Below are positions 9,687-16,572 of a stretch of 64,000 bases of DNA, piece after piece. The stretch lies in contig DDFH01000001.1 of assembly GCA_002337085.1 (NCBI GenBank), positions 17,493 through 81,492 on the forward strand, written 5' to 3'. Source of the DNA: Hyphomonadaceae bacterium UBA1933 (GTDB lineage: Bacteria > Pseudomonadota > Alphaproteobacteria > Caulobacterales > Aquidulcibacteraceae). Within the stretch, counting starts at the first letter, position 1, and the number at the start of each line of letters is the position of its first letter. The notes under the pieces are model-generated. The model made no database searches, had not been told where the DNA came from, and saw only the letters and a program-made list of their open reading frames with translations. A program made the position numbers and the translations under genes.

Positions 9687-10657
9687 TGTCCCAATTCCTT
9701 ATTAAAGAAGTTTGTCATGGTTTTAAAAGCCTCTTCCGTTTCTGGCGATTCAATATAATTCCAGAATGCGTGAGGCATGCCTTCGAAAACAATAAATTTC
9801 TGCTGGCTTCCATCTTCATCAAGTTTGCGGCAGAAATCAGCAGTTGCACTTAAAAGAATGTCACGCGTGCTAGATATACAAAGCGTTGGTGGCCAACCGC
9901 TAAGATTGCCTAATTGCGGTGATATCAAAACATTCTTTTCATCCTGCCCACCAAGATAATTCATTTTAACAATATCTATATGCAGCTTGCTACCGAATAA
10001 TAAAAAACTGTCACCAAATTTTGAATAATCAGCCGACCCAGAAAAAAAGCCAAAGGCATCAGGCAGTTTTTGATTGTCATTTTTTAAGGCGGCAATAACC
10101 TCTGCCCCCAAAATCGCACCTGCTGAAGTGCCATATAGCCCAATTTTACGATTTGGGTTTTCTTTGCGCAAATAATTATAAACCTTTATGGTTTCATCAC
10201 GCGCAACAGGAAATTTAACCTCTGGCGACATTGTATAAAGCACGGATACTACTTTCCAACCAGTTTGCGCGGCAATATGAACATTTTCAGTAATTGAGCC
10301 GGCATCTGTCATAAAACCACCGCCGTGCATATCAATGAAAATGGCTTTGTCGTCTTTGACATTTTTGGGGGTAAAGATACGAACTTTGACGCCATCAATT
10401 TCGCTATCTTCCATTTTGACCCCAAGACGTGCAAGCCGTTTATCACCGACTTGATACTGAATTGATAAATCACGTTCACGGAATTTTTTTAAATCCAAGG
10501 GTGCTGGGCCACGTGCCTTGTCAAATGCAATTTCGTCCTTTGCTTGTTGCGAAATATTTTCCTGTGGTGGCAATTCATGACTGCTTATGCAAGCAGTTAA
10601 CAATGGCGAAAATGCAATTATTGACGCAAATGCAAATAATGCCTTTTTATGGCGCAT
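9683..10657 (-). CDS. Alpha/beta hydrolase lipoprotein, HSL-type esterase
   Basis: A 324-residue paralogue of the next gene. The N-terminus is a lipoprotein signal with lipobox LTAC (about residue 23), so it is membrane-anchored rather than free. The triad motifs are HGGGF near residue 111, GTSAGA near 177, STRD, and GMPHAFW near 294. Start ATG at 10657 is supported by GGGAGA seven nt upstream. It lies 2 nt after the SGNH gene stop and overlaps the next gene by 4 nt, forming a three-hydrolase run. Substrate unknown; an acetyl or other short acyl ester is the usual preference of the family. Confidence 0.85.
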   Translation of the reverse strand: MRHKKALFAFASIIAFSPLLTACISSHELPPQENISQQAKDEIAFDKARGPAPLDLKKFRERDLSIQYQVGDKRLARLGVKMEDSEIDGVKVRIFTPKNVKDDKAIFIDMHGGGFMTDAGSITENVHIAAQTGWKVVSVLYTMSPEVKFPVARDETIKVYNYLRKENPNRKIGLYGTSAGAILGAEVIAALKNDNQKLPDAFGFFSGSADYSKFGDSFLLFGSKLHIDIVKMNYLGGQDEKNVLISPQLGNLSGWPPTLCISSTRDILLSATADFCRKLDEDGSQQKFIVFEGMPHAFWNYIESPETEEAFKTMTNFFNKELGQ

Positions 10658-10659
10658 GT

Positions 10660-11493
10660 TTATCTCCCTGATTTTAAAATTTTTTCTATTATTGGCTTTG
10701 CCGCTTTTTCCATAACTTTATAGCCATTACGATTAGGGTGAACCCCATCGTTTGAATATTCTTTTGCAATTGAGCCATCTTTACCCATCAATGGGTTATA
10801 ATAATCGACAAATCCGTATCCATTTGCTTTTGCAAATGCTTTCAGCCAAATATTAAGGCGTTTAATTTCGTCTATCGGCTGTAAATCTGCGGCCCACCAT
10901 GCTTTTGTAATTGGTGGTAAAGAGCCAATTATAACCTTTACACCATTGGCTTTGGCAAGTGTGGTCATGGCAATCATATTATCTTTAAACACCTGCTCAT
11001 TAGTAAGACCAGCATTACCCGCCAAGTCATTACCACCCGCCAATATATGAACAACGCGGGGCTTGTGCGCGATTACATCAGCCTGAAAACGTAAAAGCAT
11101 TTGCGCGCTTACTTGACCACTTATCCCACGATTAAGGCGTTTTTGGTTGAAAAATGAGGGATCACCATATTGCCAAAAATCGGTTAATGAATCGCCCATA
11201 AAAATAATATCAGGGCGAATTTTTTGCGCGTCATTTGCCGCTTTATACCTACATATATTTGCCCAATCTTGATATGGGTTTTGTAATTGAGCCGAAGGAG
11301 TATTACTTACTGGGGGAACAAATACTGCCCCCGGCTCAATTATCATCTTCACAAATGCGTCATTGCCTGCATTAATATCAGCCTTGGCACAAAAGTTAGA
11401 AACCATTGCACTTTTCCCATCTGCCAATACCGGATTTGATACCGCAATACAAAAAATCAAACCCAACGGAAACAGAAAATCTTGGCTTTTCAT
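10660..11493 (-). CDS. Secreted SGNH/GDSL-family hydrolase
   Basis: I start the gene at the ATG at 11493, five codons inside the longest frame, because TGAGG lies just upstream. The 277-residue product begins with a signal peptide (MKSQDFLFPLGLIFCIAVSN, cleaved near VLADG). Block I is MGDSLTDFW (Ser near residue 98), the Gly is in RGISGQ, block III is AGGNDLAGN, and block V is NDGVHPNRNGY, carrying the catalytic Asp and His. This matches the PAF-acetylhydrolase-like SGNH esterases. It follows the receptor gene and precedes two HSL-type esterases; a role as carbohydrate acetylesterase is likely but inferred. Confidence 0.85.
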   Translation of the reverse strand: MKSQDFLFPLGLIFCIAVSNPVLADGKSAMVSNFCAKADINAGNDAFVKMIIEPGAVFVPPVSNTPSAQLQNPYQDWANICRYKAANDAQKIRPDIIFMGDSLTDFWQYGDPSFFNQKRLNRGISGQVSAQMLLRFQADVIAHKPRVVHILAGGNDLAGNAGLTNEQVFKDNMIAMTTLAKANGVKVIIGSLPPITKAWWAADLQPIDEIKRLNIWLKAFAKANGYGFVDYYNPLMGKDGSIAKEYSNDGVHPNRNGYKVMEKAAKPIIEKILKSGR

Positions 11494-11523
11494 ACAAACC
11501 TCACACAAATGTAAAGAATTAGA

Positions 11524-11552
11524 ATTGCATTTTGATTTTATCTAAATGCAAT
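11524..11552. terminator. Hairpin between receptor and SGNH genes
   Basis: ATTGCATTT (11524-11532) and AAATGCAAT (11544-11552) form a 9-bp perfect stem with an 11-nt loop. It is AT-rich and lacks a clean U-tract on either strand, so it may only attenuate the minus-strand transcript or stabilise the receptor mRNA. Confidence 0.35.
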
Positions 11553-11555
11553 AAA

Positions 11556-13901
11556 TTAGAAGCTTGCCCTTATAGATGCACCATACATTCTTGGCTCACC
11601 ATAAAAGGCACTTACAAAGCCATTAGTATTATAAAGCGGTCTGGTCGCAAGTTGATATTCTTCATTTGTCAAATTTGTTCCGAAAATTGAAATATCAACA
11701 TTGCTTCCCATGAAGCTATTCCAATCCAAACGTGCACCAACAAGACCATAAGAATCTATATAAGCATTTGGTGTATTTGGATCTGTGCCACCAACATAGG
11801 ATTTGCTTTGCCAGCTATAATTAACACTCGCAAAGACATTACCATATTGCGAAGGAACACCGAGGTTTAGGCGACCTGAAACGTTAAATTGGTCTTTTGG
11901 AGTATATAGGAATGGCAAGCCACTTAGATCGACTGTTACATTACTTGAATTGGTGAACATAAAGTCATCATATTTCGCATCGGTGTGGGAATAACCATAT
12001 CCAAGGGTAAAATTAGATGTCGGGCGAATATCGCCTTCAATTTCTATACCTTGAATAGTTCCCTTTGCCGCATTTTGCGTTGCCGTTGTCGCAAATATGT
12101 TGGCTATTACAATATTGGTAAGAACTTGAATATCGTTATATTTACTTTCATAAACTGCGATATTTGTGCGTCCCTTTACGCCATCCACATTCCAATCAAG
12201 CTTTGTACCGATTTCATAAGCATCAACAGTTTCTGGTTTGAATTTATATCCCGGAGTATCATCAGAGAAACCGACCGCCGCAACAATAGGGTTAAAGCCA
12301 CCAGTTTTATAGCCCCTACGATAACTTGCATATAAAAGTGTATTATCATTCATCTGATAATCCGCACCGGCCATATATGACATTCCATCACCTTTGAAAC
12401 CAGCTTCAAAGAAACAAGTAGGATAAGTTCCGCCGATACCAATTTGGCATGGATAACCATTAACCGGAGCAGGTGGGCGTGGTGATGTCCCTGGTGCGAT
12501 TGCCGCAGGATAAACAAGTACCAATGCACCCATTTGCCCCTCATCCCATGTTTTACGCACACCCGCGCTAAGGTGTAGACCTTTTAGAGCAGGAGAAATT
12601 GCGCCAACGTCAAGTGTCGCTTGCCCAAATGCTGCTTTTGACTTGCTATCACCTTTGGCATCTGTCTGGTGCGTAATTGCACCCATTGATAATACTTGTG
12701 AATATGTGACCGGTCTTTGGGTTTTATGATTGTCATAATAACCACCAAATTGCCAATCTAACATCCCAGCAAGTTTACCACTAAACCGCAATTCTTCGGT
12801 AAATAACTTATAATTATCATTCCAACCACCAGGGTCTGCGCCATTGGAATCAAGGATTGCAAGAATGGTTCCATCCTCATCACGTGCGGAATTAGTTCGT
12901 ACTTGTGTATAGCTTACGATATTATCAAGCTTGACATTATCAGATATTTTCCAAGTGGTTTTATTGATAACCCCGTCTGTTTTTCCGTTTTCACCAGATA
13001 GGGCGCTTAACGCAGTTTTGCGTATACCCCATTGTTTTTGCTGATTAAGGTAAGGTTGAAGATACGGCGCAAAAGGTGAAAGCGGGTTTACCGCAACTAA
13101 AACAGTTCCAACGCCATTTTCATTATATTCGCTTGCTCGCAAAATGGTCAAATTTTCAAAATTATCAACGGGGCTGAACAAAATACTTGCCCGCGCAGAC
13201 CAATTATCGCGGTTGTCATAATCTTTGCCAGTTCTTTGATCGATTGTGAAACCTTCACGGGTTTGCGCCTGCGCACCAATGCGTAATAATAATTTATCGG
13301 GAATTATTGGGGCATTAAAGACACCTTCAACGTCAACCCGATTGTAATTGCCATATGTTAAAGAGGCATAACCACCAAGCTCATTTTTTGGTTTTTGTGG
13401 TTCAAACAAAATTGCACCACCCGTTGTATTGCGACCGAATAATGTGCCTTGTGGGCCTTTTAATACCTGCACAGAAGCAAGGTCAAAAAACTTGCCGGGG
13501 CCGCCACCTGTATCAGGAGTATCAGCAAAATATGGAACAACCGCAGCACCAGCACCAGCGCCGTTAAACTCACCAGTTGAACGCTGCCCGCGCAAAGTAA
13601 ATGATTCGCTATTGCGCCCCAGTGAACCAGAAACATTTAAAGATGGCGTAAGTCGCTGTAAATCATATGCTGTGCGCGTATCGGTTTCACGCAATTTGTT
13701 TGCCGATATAGCAGTAATTGCGATTGGAACATTCTGAAGTTTTTCTTCACTGCGGCGCGCAGTTACAATAACCACAGTTTCATCATTAGATGCAGATTGC
13801 TCTTTCTGATTAGCTTGTTGTGCAAAGCTTGGTGATGCGAATGCAAGTACACTAATTGCACAGCCAACCATCAAGGCATGGCCTTTAAAACGAGTATTCA
13901 A
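11556..13901 (-). CDS. TonB-dependent receptor of the GH65/LacI carbohydrate locus
   Basis: The best start is the TTG at 13901, five nt after a strong GGGGAGG; the longer frame begins with another TTG upstream of that site, and the first in-frame ATG would cut the signal peptide short. The ~781-residue product has a signal peptide ending ASPSFAQ, a TonB box (DETVVIVTARRSEEK), a plug with QVLKGPQGTLFGRNTTGG, and a 22-strand-type barrel ending in the C-terminal Phe of SIRASF. It imports a large ligand through the outer membrane. Two LacI-type operators (13954-13993) lie just upstream, matching those before the GH65 gene, so a glucan or alpha-glucoside oligosaccharide is the likely ligand. Confidence 0.92.
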   Translation of the reverse strand: MNTRFKGHALMVGCAISVLAFASPSFAQQANQKEQSASNDETVVIVTARRSEEKLQNVPIAITAISANKLRETDTRTAYDLQRLTPSLNVSGSLGRNSESFTLRGQRSTGEFNGAGAGAAVVPYFADTPDTGGGPGKFFDLASVQVLKGPQGTLFGRNTTGGAILFEPQKPKNELGGYASLTYGNYNRVDVEGVFNAPIIPDKLLLRIGAQAQTREGFTIDQRTGKDYDNRDNWSARASILFSPVDNFENLTILRASEYNENGVGTVLVAVNPLSPFAPYLQPYLNQQKQWGIRKTALSALSGENGKTDGVINKTTWKISDNVKLDNIVSYTQVRTNSARDEDGTILAILDSNGADPGGWNDNYKLFTEELRFSGKLAGMLDWQFGGYYDNHKTQRPVTYSQVLSMGAITHQTDAKGDSKSKAAFGQATLDVGAISPALKGLHLSAGVRKTWDEGQMGALVLVYPAAIAPGTSPRPPAPVNGYPCQIGIGGTYPTCFFEAGFKGDGMSYMAGADYQMNDNTLLYASYRRGYKTGGFNPIVAAVGFSDDTPGYKFKPETVDAYEIGTKLDWNVDGVKGRTNIAVYESKYNDIQVLTNIVIANIFATTATQNAAKGTIQGIEIEGDIRPTSNFTLGYGYSHTDAKYDDFMFTNSSNVTVDLSGLPFLYTPKDQFNVSGRLNLGVPSQYGNVFASVNYSWQSKSYVGGTDPNTPNAYIDSYGLVGARLDWNSFMGSNVDISIFGTNLTNEEYQLATRPLYNTNGFVSAFYGEPRMYGASIRASF

Positions 13902-13953
13902 TTTTTCCTCCCCTTTTAACAAGGTTTTTTACCTTAGCATAAATATGTACAAA

Positions 13954-13993
13954 TTGTTATCGATGTCAATAATAAAATTGTTATCGATGTCAA
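13954..13993. promoter_or_regulatory. Tandem LacI-type operators before the receptor
   Basis: TTGTTATCGATGTCAA occurs twice as a direct repeat, at 13954-13969 and 13978-13993, with centres 24 bp apart. Each copy is an imperfect palindrome around ATCGAT, the usual LacI-family CG-centred architecture. The same element precedes the GH65 gene. The LacI gene just upstream is the obvious binder. Confidence 0.8.
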
Positions 13994-14067
13994 AATTTGC
14001 AAATTTTTGCACTAAGTCGTCTAAAGCAGTGTAATATAAAGCATTAATTAGCGATACTTTAGCTATA

Positions 14068-15072
14068 TTAGGTTTGGCGAAGAGTAAGAATAGTTGGCAA
14101 TAATTCCGAACTGGCATCGCCACCAGATATTAGTGACATGATTTTTTTAGCAAGCATTTCGCCGCCATCACGCCAATTCTGATGAACCGATGTCAAAGCG
14201 GGAGAGAATGTTGCCGCCAAGGGGGTATCATCATAACCGATTACCGACACTTGCTCTGGAATACGTGCGCCATTTTCAATCAATGCCCGTGAGAAACCCA
14301 TTGCCTGAAGATCGCTTGTACCCAATACGCCGTCAAACTTTATACCTTGATTTATCAGATTTTGCGCAGCATCAAGACCGCCAACAAATGTGAACGGGCA
14401 AGGAATGGACGCAATGATTTCTGCGCCACCAAGTTTTGCGGTATCACGGAAACCTTTTTCGCGTGCAGCAATCTCGGCATGCCGCGTATCACCAAGAAAC
14501 ACAAGTTTTCGCCGCCCAAGTGCCACAAGACGCTCTGCCGCAACCTCGCCACCATGATAATTGTCCGAACCAACAATGCAATAGTCGGCATTATCATGTT
14601 TTGCACCCCAAACTACAAGAGGGACAGAAAGACTATTTAACGCCTTCACCGCCTCATCATCGGCACCTTGTCCAAGCAAAATAACACCTTCTGCCGATTG
14701 GAACATAACGGTATTTATCCCTGCTAGCGTGGTTAATAATAATGAATAACCAGCCGAAGTTAGCGCCTGTGAAATACCTCCAAGCAATGCCATTGGATAA
14801 GGTTCAGACATCATTCTTTCTTGCGTTGGGTTCATTTCAACCACCACCGCAATCGTATAAGAACGATTAAGTTTTAGATTACGAGCAGGAAGATTCATTT
14901 GATAACCATGCTCTTTAGCAAGGGCCAAAATTCTTTCCCTTGTTCTTGGTTTAACTGACGAGCTAGGGCGCATTGCACGCGAAACAGTAATATCAGAAAC
15001 GCCAGCAAGCTTTGCCAATTCCGACATAGTGATCTTTGATTTTGCTATGCCGCCTTTTTGTTTCTTTTCCAC
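14068..15072 (-). CDS. LacI-family regulator of the GH65 carbohydrate locus
   Basis: The longest frame begins at a TTG (15084), but a GTG at 15072 has GGAG six nt upstream and is preferred. The HTH is near the N-terminus (MSELAKLAGVSDITVSRAMR, followed by the hinge PSSSVKPRTRERILALAKEH), then a periplasmic-binding-like sensor domain (SVIGYDDTPLAATFSPALTS). It should bind a sugar or sugar phosphate and control the locus. It sits between the MFS and receptor genes on the same strand. Matching CG-centred palindromes before the receptor (13954-13993) and GH65 gene (19581-19615) are its probable operators. Confidence 0.93.
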   Translation of the reverse strand: MEKKQKGGIAKSKITMSELAKLAGVSDITVSRAMRPSSSVKPRTRERILALAKEHGYQMNLPARNLKLNRSYTIAVVVEMNPTQERMMSEPYPMALLGGISQALTSAGYSLLLTTLAGINTVMFQSAEGVILLGQGADDEAVKALNSLSVPLVVWGAKHDNADYCIVGSDNYHGGEVAAERLVALGRRKLVFLGDTRHAEIAAREKGFRDTAKLGGAEIIASIPCPFTFVGGLDAAQNLINQGIKFDGVLGTSDLQAMGFSRALIENGARIPEQVSVIGYDDTPLAATFSPALTSVHQNWRDGGEMLAKKIMSLISGGDASSELLPTILTLRQT

Positions 15073-15148
15073 ACACTGCTCCAAAATTTCATGAGCGTGA
15101 TGTTAATTCCCTTTTCACCCAAGTCAATTGGTTTGTCACGAAACCTAA

Positions 15149-16369
15149 TCATTGCGAATGCTTCAATTTGCTTTTAAGCAAAATAAGAACCCCAAACAAA
15201 AGTATTAACGGAATCAACGTCATGTAAAATGCGTTTGTTCCGCCAATATGTCCAAAAATCTGCCCAGTTATAAATGAACCCAAAGTTCCCCCTAATGCTG
15301 AGAATGCAATAATTAATCCCATCATCGGTGCATGTTTTTCTTTTGGAAGCGAACTTAGGGCAATTGAATTTATTGTCGGATAAATTGGCGACAGAAAAAA
15401 ACCAGCCAAAGGGAGAATATATGCCTGTATTGGGGCATTTAACCACGAAGTCACAATTGTTGTGCTATGCGGCATTTGCATTGCAATAATTATCATCGAA
15501 GCAGTGCCAACAACACAGAATAGCAGGACATAAAGCCAATCAGTTTTACGCAAAATTATGCCGCCCAAAAGACGCCCCAATGCCGATGATGCCGCAAAAA
15601 TACTTCCGATTTGGATTGCCATCGCCGGTGATAAATTTAAAACCTCGCGATTATATGTTGGCAACCAAGTTCCCAAACTTTGCTCCACCAAAACATAAAG
15701 AAAAATTCCGGCAATAAAACTAAAGAGAAAATTTAAAACAAATAAGGATGGAATTAATTTTAAATCATCTGTCCATGATTTATCGCTTACCAATTCATTT
15801 GATGGCGGCAACGGGGTTATTGACCACAAGAATGCCGCCACAAGACCAGTTATTCCCAACCAATAATAAACATTAAGCCATTTTAAAGAAGCCCCATTGT
15901 GCGCATCAATAAACAACGCAAACACCCATGCGCCGCCCAAAACCCCAACCATAAAAAAGCCTTCAACCGTTGACGTAATGCCGGCATGCTTTTTTGTATC
16001 ATCCGTAAGCAAACCTATTGAAGAATAAACCGCCACCTTTACCATCGCAAAAGTAACGCCAATAACAAAGAATAATCCTTTAATAGCATTGAATGATGGC
16101 AATATTGGCATCAACAAACAAACTAAACTTACAGCAATTAGGGAAATTATCAGCGCCCGCCGATAACCAAATCGCGGCAGAAATGATGAAACAATAAAAC
16201 TTATAATAACAATCGAAATATCCTTAAACCCTTCAAGAACAGACCCATCTGATTTACTTATTCCAAAACTAAGGATTGATTGCGAAATAACCGCGCCAAC
16301 TGAATTTAGCAAAATCGCATAAAACATATAGGTAATAATCATTGCAGAAATTATGCGTGTGTTTTTCAT
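15149..16369 (-). CDS. MFS sugar transporter
   Basis: A 406-residue protein with about 12 hydrophobic segments. The start ATG has AGGGGTAGGAA upstream. Landmarks include GAVISQSILSFG in TM1-2, FGYRRALII in the TM2-3 loop, and LSSLPKEKHAPMMGLIIAFS in the C-terminal half. It is clearly a paralogue of the MFS at 46919-48130: both contain AILL(N/S)SVGAVISQSILSFG and a YPT(I/L)NSI(A/I)LSSLP(K/E) stretch. It lies between the GH65 phosphorylase and LacI genes and probably moves the oligosaccharide or disaccharide cut by the phosphorylase across the inner membrane. Exact sugar unknown. Confidence 0.88.
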   Translation of the reverse strand: MKNTRIISAMIITYMFYAILLNSVGAVISQSILSFGISKSDGSVLEGFKDISIVIISFIVSSFLPRFGYRRALIISLIAVSLVCLLMPILPSFNAIKGLFFVIGVTFAMVKVAVYSSIGLLTDDTKKHAGITSTVEGFFMVGVLGGAWVFALFIDAHNGASLKWLNVYYWLGITGLVAAFLWSITPLPPSNELVSDKSWTDDLKLIPSLFVLNFLFSFIAGIFLYVLVEQSLGTWLPTYNREVLNLSPAMAIQIGSIFAASSALGRLLGGIILRKTDWLYVLLFCVVGTASMIIIAMQMPHSTTIVTSWLNAPIQAYILPLAGFFLSPIYPTINSIALSSLPKEKHAPMMGLIIAFSALGGTLGSFITGQIFGHIGGTNAFYMTLIPLILLFGVLILLKSKLKHSQ

Positions 16370-16413
16370 TTCCTACCCCTTAGTTCTGTATTTTATATTT
16401 ATTTGTTAAAAAT

Positions 16414-16447
16414 AAGAGTGGTAAATTACTGAGAACCCACCACTCTT
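16414..16447 (-). terminator. Intrinsic terminator/attenuator before the MFS gene
   Basis: AAGAGTGGT (16414-16422) and ACCACTCTT (16439-16447) form a 9-bp perfect stem with a 16-nt loop. On the minus strand the stem is followed by ATTTTTAAC, a short U-tract. It lies between the 36-codon ORF and the MFS start, so it would end or reduce read-through from the GH65 gene. Confidence 0.55.
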
Positions 16448-16461
16448 TAAGAATTTGCGCA

Positions 16462-16572
16462 TTAGGGAAGAAGTTTTTGCGCATAAGCTGCACTTGCCAC
16501 CATTGCGATAGCAAGTGCAGAAATTGATATTTTAATTTTGTTTTTGCCAATAATATTTTTCTTTATTTTCAT
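16462..16572 (-). CDS. 36-aa ORF made almost entirely of a signal peptide
   Basis: The start ATG at 16572 has an excellent GGAGGG seven nt upstream. The product has a basic N-region (MKIKKNIIGKNKIK), a hydrophobic core (ISISALAIAMVASA) and a signal-peptidase site AYA, then only QKLLP before the stop. It overlaps the 3' end of the GH65-PGM gene by 41 nt in another frame and is followed by a terminator-like hairpin. It could be the N-terminal remnant of a lost secreted enzyme, a leader ORF controlling the MFS gene, or a source of a five-residue exported peptide. The strong ribosome site argues that it is translated; its function is unknown. Confidence 0.55.
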   Translation of the reverse strand: MKIKKNIIGKNKIKISISALAIAMVASAAYAQKLLP

